Part shown: positions 18,169 through 25,317 of the stretch, in pieces
Position numbering within the stretch: the first letter of the stretch is position 1
Layout: each line of letters begins with the position of its first letter
NCBI RefSeq assembly: GCF_016902415.1
Contig: NZ_JACJLV010000002.1
Location: 62,001 to 126,000 of the forward strand
DNA: 64,000 nucleotides
Direction: 5' to 3'
Source: Mordavella massiliensis
GTDB lineage: Bacteria; Bacillota; Clostridia; Lachnospirales; Lachnospiraceae
The notes under the pieces: generated by a model
What the model was told of the DNA's origin: nothing
The model's database searches: none
Seen by the model: only the letters and a program-made list of their open reading frames with translations
Translations under genes and position numbers: made by a program

Positions 18169-19194
18169 ATGAAACGACAGGATTTTTATTATGATCTGCC
18201 GGAGGAACTGATCGCCCAGGATCCGCTGAAAGACCGGTCCAGCTCCAGGCTCCTTGTATTAGACAAGGAGTCCGGGGCTGTTTCCCATCATGTATTTCGG
18301 GAGATTACGGACTATCTGGAGGCGGGAGACTGTCTGGTGATCAATGACACGAAGGTAATCCCGGCAAGACTGATCGGTTCCAAGATCGGGACCAATGCAA
18401 AGATAGAAATTTTATTATTAAAAAGAAAAGAAAATAATGTCTGGGAGACACTTGTAAAGCCGGGGAAAAAAGCAAAGATCGGCACCAGGATCAGTTTTGG
18501 CGACGGTCTTCTGGTGGGAGAAGTGATAGACATTGTAGAGGAAGGAAACCGGCTGGTGCAGTTTACCTTTGACGGGATCTTCGAAGAGATCCTGGATCAG
18601 CTGGGGCAGATGCCTCTGCCCCCCTACATCACCCATCAGCTGGAAGACAAAGACCGGTACAACACCGTCTATGCGGCGCATTCCGGCTCGGCCGCGGCCC
18701 CCACGGCGGGACTGCATTTTACACCGGAACTTCTGGAGGAAATCCAGAAAAAAGGCGTAGACATCGCCAGAGTAACGCTTCATGTAGGACTTGGGACATT
18801 CCGGCCCGTAAAAGTGGATGAGATCACAGATCACCACATGCACTCGGAATTTTATCAGATCGGGGAAGAAGCCGCAGAAAAGATCAACCGGGCCAAAGAG
18901 AACGGCCACCGGGTCATCTGCGTAGGAACGACCAGCTGCCGGACCATTGAATCAGCTGCGGATGAGAACGGACACATGGAGGCAAAAAGCGGATGGACAG
19001 AGATCTTCATCTATCCGGGGTATCGCTTCAAGGTATTAGACTGCCTGATCACCAACTTCCATCTGCCGGAGTCCACGCTGATCATGCTGGTATCCGCGCT
19101 GGCGGGAAGAGAACATGTACTGGCCGCTTACGAAGAGGCGGTAAAAGAACGGTACCGGTTCTTCAGCTTCGGAGACGCGATGCTGATCCGGTAA
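18169..19194 (+). CDS. queA: S-adenosylmethionine:tRNA ribosyltransferase-isomerase
   Basis: A 341-residue enzyme that transfers and isomerises the ribose of AdoMet onto preQ1 at the tRNA wobble base, giving epoxyqueuosine. The N terminus ([32 protein letters not shown]) and the motifs [24 protein letters not shown] (about 183-191) and [11 protein letters not shown] are standard. Length is normal. It stands without tgt or queG in this window. A long palindrome begins three bases after the stop codon and may end the transcript. Confidence 0.96.
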   Translation: MKRQDFYYDLPEELIAQDPLKDRSSSRLLVLDKESGAVSHHVFREITDYLEAGDCLVINDTKVIPARLIGSKIGTNAKIEILLLKRKENNVWETLVKPGKKAKIGTRISFGDGLLVGEVIDIVEEGNRLVQFTFDGIFEEILDQLGQMPLPPYITHQLEDKDRYNTVYAAHSGSAAAPTAGLHFTPELLEEIQKKGVDIARVTLHVGLGTFRPVKVDEITDHHMHSEFYQIGEEAAEKINRAKENGHRVICVGTTSCRTIESAADENGHMEAKSGWTEIFIYPGYRFKVLDCLITNFHLPESTLIMLVSALAGREHVLAAYEEAVKERYRFFSFGDAMLIR

Positions 19195-19196
19195 CA

Positions 19197-19280
19197 TGCA
19201 AATGGGGACGTAGACCTTTTGCAAAGGTCTACGTCCCCATTTGCATTTTGCCCTGTACCTTTTTGGCATTTGGGGTGTAC
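19197..19280. repeat. REP-like palindromic element, copy A
   Basis: A perfect inverted repeat with 23-base arms (19197-19219 and 19223-19245) and a 3-base loop. Each arm contains AATGGGGACGTAG or its complement. It is followed by TTTTG and the segment CCCTGTACC...GGGTGTACCC. The same core occurs at 55629 and 60336. It lies between queA (plus) and the aminopeptidase (minus), directly after the queA stop, so it probably also serves as a two-way terminator. Confidence 0.85.
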
Positions 19281-19281
19281 C

Positions 19282-20550
19282 CTATGCGAAGAATTCTTTC
19301 GCGGCACGGACCAGATATTCGGTGTCTTTTACGCTTGCCGTCTCATAGGGGGAGTGCATGGCGAGCTGGGGAAGGCCGATATCTATGGTGTTTAGCGGTA
19401 CCTGGGTGTTGGAGATGTTCCCCAGTGTGGATCCGCCTGCCATATCCGAGCGGTTGGCAAAGGTCTGTACGGGCACGCCTGCTTCCCGGCAGAGATCCCG
19501 GAACATGGCTGTGGAGATGCCGTCTGTGCAGTATTTCTGGCTGGCATTGTATTTGATCACAATGCCTTCGCCAAGATATGGACGGTTGGATGGATCGGCC
19601 TTGTCCGGGTGATTGGGGTGGACGGCGTGGGCATTGTCTGCGGAGATCATCATGCTGTCGGCCAGGCTGATGAGGTAATCTTCTGTGGATCTGCCAAGTC
19701 CCAGAAAGATCCGGGTCAGCGTATCGTAGAGGAAGGTGGAGGCCGCCCCCTGTCTGGTGCCGCTTCCTACTTCTTCGTTGTCAAATACGCAGTGGAGATT
19801 GAGATACGTTTCTTTTTTTCCTGCGAGAAAACCGGCAAGGGAAGCGAAGGCGCACTGGAGGTCGTCCAGCCGCCCGCAGGAGAGGAATTCCTGATCTGCG
19901 CCCCAGATGCTGGCCTTTTCCCGGTTGTAAAGGAACAGATCGTGGCCCAGGATGTCGGATTCTTCTACGCCCGCTGCCCGGGCGATGGTTTTCATGAAGG
20001 TATCTTTTGCAGAAAGGGTTCCATACAGGGGAAGCATGTCTTTCTGTGGATTGTAGGTATAGCCCTTGTTGGCGTCCGGGTTCATGTGGATGGCCAGATT
20101 CGGGATCAGAACCAGGTCCCGGTCGATGTTGACCAGTTTCATGGTGTATGTTCCGGTGCCGGCATCTTTTACGATCACCCGGCCGGCCACGGAGAGGGGG
20201 CGGTCCAGCCAGGGAGCCAGGATCATGCCGCCGTACCGCTCTACATTGAGGCGGATGTAATGGCCTTCTGTCTCCAGCTCCGGATGTTCCTTGATCTTAA
20301 AGCAGGGCGAGTCGCTGTGGCTTGCAAGAATGTGCATGCTGCTCCAGGACCCCGCCGGGATGGTAAATGCGATCAGGGACGAGCCGTTGCGGGTGACATA
20401 GTAGCTGCCTCCCGGGGTCAGGCTCCAGGCTTCGTTTTCGGAAAGCCGGGTAAATCCGTGGCGTTCCAGTTCTGTTTCTGTGTTTTTTATTGCGTGGAAG
20501 CAGGTGGGGCTTCCTTCCAGAAATCTGATGAGATCGGATACAATATTCAT
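19282..20550 (-). CDS. apeB: M18 family aminopeptidase
   Basis: A 422-residue zinc metalloaminopeptidase of the aspartyl aminopeptidase family, removing N-terminal residues from cytoplasmic peptides. Metal-site motifs are LASHSDSPCFK (His78, Asp80), FDNEEVGSGTRQGA, and HPNHPDKADPSNRPYLGEG with ADNAHAVHP just before. The C terminus has SDMAGGSTLGNIS and MHSPYETASVKD. Length is typical. AAGGAGGATCCTC precedes the start. Also possible: the PepX-like naming 'aminopeptidase 2' used in some databases for the same family. Confidence 0.92.
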   Translation of the reverse strand: MNIVSDLIRFLEGSPTCFHAIKNTETELERHGFTRLSENEAWSLTPGGSYYVTRNGSSLIAFTIPAGSWSSMHILASHSDSPCFKIKEHPELETEGHYIRLNVERYGGMILAPWLDRPLSVAGRVIVKDAGTGTYTMKLVNIDRDLVLIPNLAIHMNPDANKGYTYNPQKDMLPLYGTLSAKDTFMKTIARAAGVEESDILGHDLFLYNREKASIWGADQEFLSCGRLDDLQCAFASLAGFLAGKKETYLNLHCVFDNEEVGSGTRQGAASTFLYDTLTRIFLGLGRSTEDYLISLADSMMISADNAHAVHPNHPDKADPSNRPYLGEGIVIKYNASQKYCTDGISTAMFRDLCREAGVPVQTFANRSDMAGGSTLGNISNTQVPLNTIDIGLPQLAMHSPYETASVKDTEYLVRAAKEFFA

Positions 20551-20590
20551 GAGGATCCTCCTTGTAATTTGAAGATTGTAAACTGTATCT

Positions 20591-20619
20591 ATTATAAAGA
20601 CTGGTCCATATTTTTACAA
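20591..20619 (-). promoter_or_regulatory. Promoter for the M18 aminopeptidase
   Basis: Read on the minus strand: TTGTAA (20619-20614), a 17-base spacer and consensus TATAAT (20596-20591), about 40 bases upstream of the start codon. Confidence 0.65.
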
Positions 20620-20670
20620 GATGCCTTATGCATTTGAAATAACAAGGCATATCTGCCCTGGCAATATTCC

Positions 20671-20699
20671 TTGCGTATCCCGCCGGGATATGGTATATT
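20671..20699 (+). promoter_or_regulatory. Promoter of the cobalamin operon
   Basis: TTGCGT at 20671-20676, a 17-base spacer and TATATT at 20694-20699, just upstream of the riboswitch aptamer. A second -10-like TATAAT at 20701-20706 lacks a well-spaced -35. Confidence 0.5.
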
Positions 20700-20706
20700 C
20701 TATAAT

Positions 20707-20900
20707 TAGTAACTGAATAGGAACTAACAGGTGTCAGACCGGAAAATGCCGGGTCTGGTGAAAAGGGAAACAGGTGAAAATCCTGTGCGAACTCGTCACT
20801 GTCATTAGGGAGCAAAGGGTAAAAAGAGCCACTGGGGAACCGGGAAGGCGTACGCTTTGTAAAGATCTAAAAGCCAGGAGACCTGCCTGTTAGGGTACAG
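20707..20900 (+). promoter_or_regulatory. Cobalamin riboswitch aptamer
   Basis: All hallmark parts are present in order: GGTGTC in the first helix, AAAAGGGAAACAGGTG with AAAATCCTGTGCG, AGGGAGCAA, GCCACTGGGGAACCGGGAAGGC, and the B12 box AAGCCAGGAGACCTGCC at 20871-20887. It would bind adenosylcobalamin or a related corrinoid and shut down the following 20-gene biosynthesis and cobalt-uptake operon. The expression platform lies at 20905-21002. Confidence 0.95.
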
Positions 20901-20940
20901 GATTTTCCGAACCACGAGTAACTGGTTGTACGTTTTCACA

Positions 20941-20964
20941 CATCATGGCTGGAGAGCCGTGGTG
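20941..20964 (+). promoter_or_regulatory. Switching hairpin in the B12 leader
   Basis: CATCATGGCT (20941-20950) pairs throughout, with G-U pairs, to AGCCGTGGTG (20955-20964). Upstream ACCACG (about 20910-20915) is complementary to CGTGGT inside the right arm, so the two pairings exclude one another. This is a plausible link between aptamer and terminator; which state goes with ligand is not decided by sequence alone. Confidence 0.5.
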
Positions 20965-20969
20965 TTTAT

Positions 20970-21002
20970 GCTCGTTTTCGAAAAAGAAAGCGGGCTTTTT
21001 TT
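20970..21002 (+). terminator. Riboswitch-controlled terminator
   Basis: GCTCGTTTTC (20970-20979) and GAAAGCGGGC (20986-20995) make a ten-pair stem including G-U pairs, with a six-base loop and seven T residues after it. It stands 18 bases before the cbiD start, the expected place for premature termination when B12 is plentiful. Confidence 0.85.
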
Positions 21003-21020
21003 CATATAGGAGAGGTGGAG

Positions 21021-22127
21021 ATGACAAGGAAAAAGCTGGCGCGGGGATACACGACAGGCACCTGCGCTCAGGCCGCCACAAAGGCGGCCGCCTGGATGCT
21101 GCTCACAGGAGAGAAGGTCCAGGAGACGCAGGTGATCCTTCCAAATGGAGAGACTGCCAGGTTTCACATAGAAGAAATCAAGATCGAAGAGGAAGCGGTT
21201 TCCTGCGGAGTGAAAAAGGACAGTGGAGACGATCCGGATATCACCAATGGGATTCTGGTAGAAAGCCGGGTGGAGCGGATCCGGGAGAGCGCTTATCTGG
21301 TGGAAGGGGGAATCGGTGTGGGCCGGGTGACAAAGCCAGGCTTGAATCAGCCGGTGGGAGCCTCTGCCATCAACCGGGTTCCAAGAGAAATGATCGGGCA
21401 GGAACTTTCAGACGCCGCGCAGGAGACAGGGTATGAGGGCGGCCTTAAGGCAGTGATCTCCATTCCGGAGGGAGAGAAGCTGGCAGAGCGGACATTTAAT
21501 CCCAGGCTTGGTATTGAGGGCGGCCTGTCCATTCTTGGCACCAGCGGACGGGTAGAGCCCATGAGCGAACAGGCGCTTCTGGATACCATCTGTCTGGAGA
21601 TGCAGGTAAAATACGCAGAAGGGAAACGATACCTGATCCTCTCCCCCGGAAATTATGGACTGGATTTTCTGAAGCAGAGCTATGGCATAGAGGAAACAGA
21701 CGTTGTAAAGTGCAGCAATTTCATCGGTGATTCCATCGATATGGCGGCGGAAGCCGGGTATCAGGGTCTGGTGCTGGTCGGACACATCGGGAAACTGATC
21801 AAGGTGGCGGGCGGTATCATGAACACCCACTCCAAATGGGCAGACTGCCGGATGGAACTTTTTGCGGCCGCGGCGCTCCTTGCCGGGCTTCCGGAAGGAA
21901 AGGCCAGAGCTTTCCTGGACTGCGTGACCACAGACGATGCATTGGCGCAGTGTACCGAAGAGGAACGTGGTCTGATCATGGATGCGGTCATGGCAAAGAT
22001 TGAGAAGTATCTTTCTTACCGCGCACCGGTGGAGATGGAGACGGCGGCTGTCGTTTTTTCCAACGTGTACGGGATGCTGGGAAAGACCAGTCAGGCGGAT
22101 GCGATATTGCAAAAAAGCAGGAGGTAG
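21021..22127 (+). CDS. cbiD: Cobalt-precorrin-5B C1-methyltransferase
   Basis: A 368-residue anaerobic-pathway enzyme that methylates C-1 of cobalt-precorrin-5B using AdoMet. CbiD is not related to the other corrin methylases. Family motifs are the N-terminal RGYTTGTCAQAATKAAA, DDPDITNG (about 73-80), and GTSGRVEPMSEQAL. The ATG at 21021 follows AGGAGAGGTGG; a GTG two codons upstream is in frame. It is the first gene of the operon, right after the riboswitch terminator. Confidence 0.95.
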   Translation: MTRKKLARGYTTGTCAQAATKAAAWMLLTGEKVQETQVILPNGETARFHIEEIKIEEEAVSCGVKKDSGDDPDITNGILVESRVERIRESAYLVEGGIGVGRVTKPGLNQPVGASAINRVPREMIGQELSDAAQETGYEGGLKAVISIPEGEKLAERTFNPRLGIEGGLSILGTSGRVEPMSEQALLDTICLEMQVKYAEGKRYLILSPGNYGLDFLKQSYGIEETDVVKCSNFIGDSIDMAAEAGYQGLVLVGHIGKLIKVAGGIMNTHSKWADCRMELFAAAALLAGLPEGKARAFLDCVTTDDALAQCTEEERGLIMDAVMAKIEKYLSYRAPVEMETAAVVFSNVYGMLGKTSQADAILQKSRR

Positions 22128-22130
22128 AGC

Positions 22131-22826
22131 ATGGCAGGAAGATTGTATGGTGTGGGCGTGGGTCCGGGAGATCCGGAGCTCATGACGATAAAAGCATGCA
22201 AAATCATAAGAAACTGTCCAGTGATTGCAGTGCCGGGAAAGGCGCCGGAGGAGACAGTGGCGTATCAGATCGCGGCCGGAGCGGAACCGGCCGTCAGAGA
22301 AAAAGAACTTCTGGGGATCCATATGCCGATGACGAAGGATCCGAAAATATTGGAAGAGAGCCACAGGGCTGCAGTGGAAAAGCTGAAGGAAGAGCTGGAT
22401 GCCGGAAAGGATGTGGCATTTCTGACACTGGGAGATCCTACGGTATATTCGACCTATCTCTATGTTCACCAGGAGCTTCGGGAGGCGGGATACCAGACGG
22501 AAATCGTAAGCGGGATCCCCTCTTTTTGCGCGGCGGCAGCCAGGGTACAGATGGGAATCGGGGAAAAGGCAGAGCAGATCCACATCGTGCCGGCCTCCTA
22601 TCAGATCCAGGAGGCGCTGGAGCTTCCGGGGACAAAGATCCTGCTGAAAGCCGGACGGCAGTACGGAAAGATGAAAGAACAGCTCCTTTCGGCGGACATG
22701 GATGTGGTAATGGTGGAAAACTGCGGTATGGAAGGGGAAAGAATTTTCCATGGCGCAGAAGAGATGCCGGAGGAAGCCGGATATTATACGCTGATATTTG
22801 TGAAAGATAAAGGAGAACGGGTATGA
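22131..22826 (+). CDS. cbiL: Cobalt-precorrin-2 C20-methyltransferase
   Basis: A 231-residue AdoMet-dependent tetrapyrrole methylase. The AdoMet-binding GVGVGPGDPELMT (7-19) and TLGDPTVYSTYLYV (about 98-111) distinguish the CbiL/CobI group; VSGIPSFCAAAA follows. It methylates C-20 of cobalt-sirohydrochlorin, the first step after cobalt insertion. It starts 3 bases after cbiD, and its stop overlaps the cbiF start as ATGA. Confidence 0.93.
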   Translation: MAGRLYGVGVGPGDPELMTIKACKIIRNCPVIAVPGKAPEETVAYQIAAGAEPAVREKELLGIHMPMTKDPKILEESHRAAVEKLKEELDAGKDVAFLTLGDPTVYSTYLYVHQELREAGYQTEIVSGIPSFCAAAARVQMGIGEKAEQIHIVPASYQIQEALELPGTKILLKAGRQYGKMKEQLLSADMDVVMVENCGMEGERIFHGAEEMPEEAGYYTLIFVKDKGERV

Positions 22827-23581
22827 TACATTTTGTAGGGGCTGGTCCTGGAGCGCCGGATCTGATCACGGTGCGGGGACAGCGTTTATTACAGGAAGCA
22901 GATCAGGTGATCTACGCCGGATCGTTGGTAAATCCAGAACTTTTGAAATTGACAAAAGAAGGATGCCGGATTTATAACAGTGCGGTAATGACTCTGGAAG
23001 AAGTACTTATTCAGATGCAGGAGGGAGAAGAAAAGGGCTGGATGACGGTCCGCCTGCATACCGGGGATCCGTCCTTGTATGGAGCGGTCAGGGAGCAGAT
23101 GGACCGTCTGGATGAGCTTGGAATCTCCTATGATTCTTGTCCGGGCGTCAGCTCCTTTAGCGGTGCGGCCGCGGCGCTGAACCTGGAGTATACGCTGCCG
23201 GATGTGTCCCAGAGCGTGGTCATTACCCGGATGGAAGGCCGAACCCCTGTGCCGGAAAAGGAAAAAGTACGCTCCTTTGCCGGGCATCAGTCCACTATGG
23301 TGTTGTTTTTAAGCGCCGGGCTTTTGAAAGAACTGGAAGCAGAGCTTCTGGCAGGCGGATATGCTCCGGAAACTCCGGCAGCCATCGTCTATAAGGCGAC
23401 CTGGCCGGAGGAAGAATGTCACATCTGTACGGTAGGGACGCTTGCCGATACGGCGGCCGCGCACCAGATCACCAAGACGGCGCTGATCATCGTGGGGGAC
23501 GTGGTGCGGTGCCGGCATTACAGCCGGTCCAGGCTGTATGACCCTACATTTACGACAGAATACCGGAAAGGCAGCCAGTAA
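22823..23581 (+). CDS. cbiF: Cobalt-precorrin-4 C11-methyltransferase
   Basis: A 252-residue tetrapyrrole methylase of the CbiF/CobM type. HFVGAGPGAPDLITVRG at the N terminus, YAGSLVNPELL, HTGDPSLYGAVREQMD (about 74-89) and PGVSSFSGAAAALNLEYTLP are characteristic. It adds the C-11 methyl to cobalt-precorrin-4 in the cytoplasm. Overlaps cbiL by four bases. Length is usual for the family. Confidence 0.94.
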   Translation: MIHFVGAGPGAPDLITVRGQRLLQEADQVIYAGSLVNPELLKLTKEGCRIYNSAVMTLEEVLIQMQEGEEKGWMTVRLHTGDPSLYGAVREQMDRLDELGISYDSCPGVSSFSGAAAALNLEYTLPDVSQSVVITRMEGRTPVPEKEKVRSFAGHQSTMVLFLSAGLLKELEAELLAGGYAPETPAAIVYKATWPEEECHICTVGTLADTAAAHQITKTALIIVGDVVRCRHYSRSRLYDPTFTTEYRKGSQ

Positions 23582-23600
23582 AAGGCAAGAGGATGAAGGA

Positions 23601-24674
23601 ATGAAAGCAGCAGTCATCAGTTTTACGAAAGCAGGCTATGAGCTGGGCAGAAAGATCCGTGACTGGCTCCAGGAACAAGGTTATGAAGCCGAGGCGGCGG
23701 TCAAATGCAGAGATCTGGAGGAATCCATCCCGGAATCTCTGGATCAGTGGACGAGAGAACGGTTTGCGGAGATGGACGCGCTTGTCTATGTGGGGGCAGC
23801 AGGGATCGCCGTGCGTGCCATCGCACCCTATGTGCAGGCCAAGACCCTGGACCCTGCGGTGCTGGTCATCGATGAACAGGGCGCCTACTGTATCCCGCTT
23901 CTGTCCGGCCATCTTGGAGGCGCCAATGAGCTGGCCCTTGCTCTGGCAGCAGCCTTTGGGATGGAGCCGGTGGTGACAACGGCCACGGACCGGAACGGGA
24001 AATGGGCGGTGGATGTATTTGCCAAAAAGAACGGCCTCTTGATCCGAGACATGGAAAAGGCGAAACGTATCTCAGCGGATCTGCTGGCCGGAAAAGAGAT
24101 CCGGATCAAGATGGAGGACGGCAAAGAAGCGCAGGAGGAGCCGGACGTCTATATCGGACTTCTGGAACATCCGGGTTGGCGACGCGCCTTGTATCTGATC
24201 CCCAGGGCCGGAGTATTAGGCATTGGCTGCCGAAAAGGGGTGTCTGCGGAGCAGATTGAGGAAGCTGTGGCGGAAACGTTGGAAGACTTTCACGTCTGTC
24301 CGGAGTGTATCGGGGCTGTCGCTACCATCGACCGGAAGGCAGAAGAGCCGGGGCTTTTGGAATATTGCAGGAAAAAGGGAATTAGCTTTCTGTCGTTTTC
24401 AGCGGAGGAGCTTTCGGAAGTGGAGGGAGAGTTTTCTTCTTCCGAATTTGTCCGCCAGGTAACAGGAATCGATAACGTCTGCGAGCGTAGCGCGGTGAAA
24501 GCTTCGAAAGGCGGGAAGCTTCTGATCCCCAAACAGAAAAAAGACCAAGTGACGGCGGCCCTTGCCGTGACAGAATGGAGTGTGGAATTTGAAGAAAGTA
24601 TATGTGGTGGGCATGGGCCCGGGAAGCCAGGAACAGATGACGGAAAAAGCCCGGGAGGTATTCGCATCCTGTGA
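23601..24674 (+). CDS. cbiG: Cobalt-precorrin-5A hydrolase
   Basis: A 357-residue enzyme that opens the delta-lactone of cobalt-precorrin-5A with release of acetaldehyde, a step special to the anaerobic route. The N-terminal half has DALVYVGAAGIAVRAIAPYVQAKTLDPAVLVID and LLSGHLGGANELA; the C-terminal half has LGIGCRKGVSAEQIEEAV, VCPECIGAVATIDRK and VCERSAVKASKGGKLL. ATG at 23601 follows GAGGATGAAGGA. The final 28 codons overlap the start of cbiH in another frame; the family domain ends near AALAVTEWSV, so the tail looks like run-on sequence. Confidence 0.92.
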   Translation: MKAAVISFTKAGYELGRKIRDWLQEQGYEAEAAVKCRDLEESIPESLDQWTRERFAEMDALVYVGAAGIAVRAIAPYVQAKTLDPAVLVIDEQGAYCIPLLSGHLGGANELALALAAAFGMEPVVTTATDRNGKWAVDVFAKKNGLLIRDMEKAKRISADLLAGKEIRIKMEDGKEAQEEPDVYIGLLEHPGWRRALYLIPRAGVLGIGCRKGVSAEQIEEAVAETLEDFHVCPECIGAVATIDRKAEEPGLLEYCRKKGISFLSFSAEELSEVEGEFSSSEFVRQVTGIDNVCERSAVKASKGGKLLIPKQKKDQVTAALAVTEWSVEFEESICGGHGPGKPGTDDGKSPGGIRIL

Positions 24675-25317
24675 GGTGATCGCAGGCTATACCGTGTATG
24701 TAGAACTTTTAAAAGAAGCCTATCCCGGGGCAGAATATATCACCACCCCCATGCGTCAGGAGGTGGAGCGGTGCCGTCTGGCCTTCGAGTCGGCGGCGGA
24801 AGGGAAAACCACCGCCATGGTGTGCAGCGGCGACGCCGGGATTTACGGAATGGCGGGACTGATGTATGAAGTGGGGGAGGAGTATCCACAGGTAGAAATC
24901 GAGGTCGTGCCGGGAGTGACGGCAGCCCTTGGCGGTGCGGCTGTCCTTGGAGCGCCCCTGGGGCATGATCTTTGTATCATCAGCCTGAGCGATCTTCTGA
25001 CGCCCTGGGAGACGATTGAGAAACGGCTTCTTTCGGCGGCAGCGGCAGATTTTGTGATCTGCCTCTACAATCCGGCCAGCCGGAAGCGGAAGGACTATCT
25101 GAAAAAAGCCTGTGAGATCTTAATGAACCATAAACCGGCAGATACCGTGTGCGGAATCGTAAGAAATATCGCAAGAAAGGGCGAGTCGTTTCAGATTCTT
25201 ACTCTGGGAGAATTAAAAGACGCAGAGGCAGACATGTTTTCCACGGTTTACATCGGCAATCACGAGACGAAGGTGATCCGGGGACGGATGGTCACACCGA
25301 GAGGATATCAGCTATGA
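24589..25317 (+). CDS. cbiH: Cobalt-precorrin-3 C17-methyltransferase
   Basis: A 242-residue tetrapyrrole methylase (CbiH/CobJ type) that methylates C-17 and contracts the ring. VYVVGMGPGSQEQMT at the N terminus, SGDAGIYGMAGLM (about 83-95), PGVTAALGGAAVLGAPLGHD and LYNPASRKRKDYL are typical. I place the start at TTG 24589, giving an N terminus like the family and a GGAG eight bases ahead; a GTG at 24580 is the alternative. It overlaps cbiG by 86 bases and cbiJ-E-T by four (ATGA). Confidence 0.9.
   Translation: MKKVYVVGMGPGSQEQMTEKAREVFASCEVIAGYTVYVELLKEAYPGAEYITTPMRQEVERCRLAFESAAEGKTTAMVCSGDAGIYGMAGLMYEVGEEYPQVEIEVVPGVTAALGGAAVLGAPLGHDLCIISLSDLLTPWETIEKRLLSAAAADFVICLYNPASRKRKDYLKKACEILMNHKPADTVCGIVRNIARKGESFQILTLGELKDAEADMFSTVYIGNHETKVIRGRMVTPRGYQL

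Noticed and set aside
25149-25313. Upstream in-frame extension of the CbiJ-CbiE-CbiT gene
   Set aside because: It would overlap cbiH for 165 bases in a wrong frame; ATG 25314 gives the normal CbiJ N terminus.
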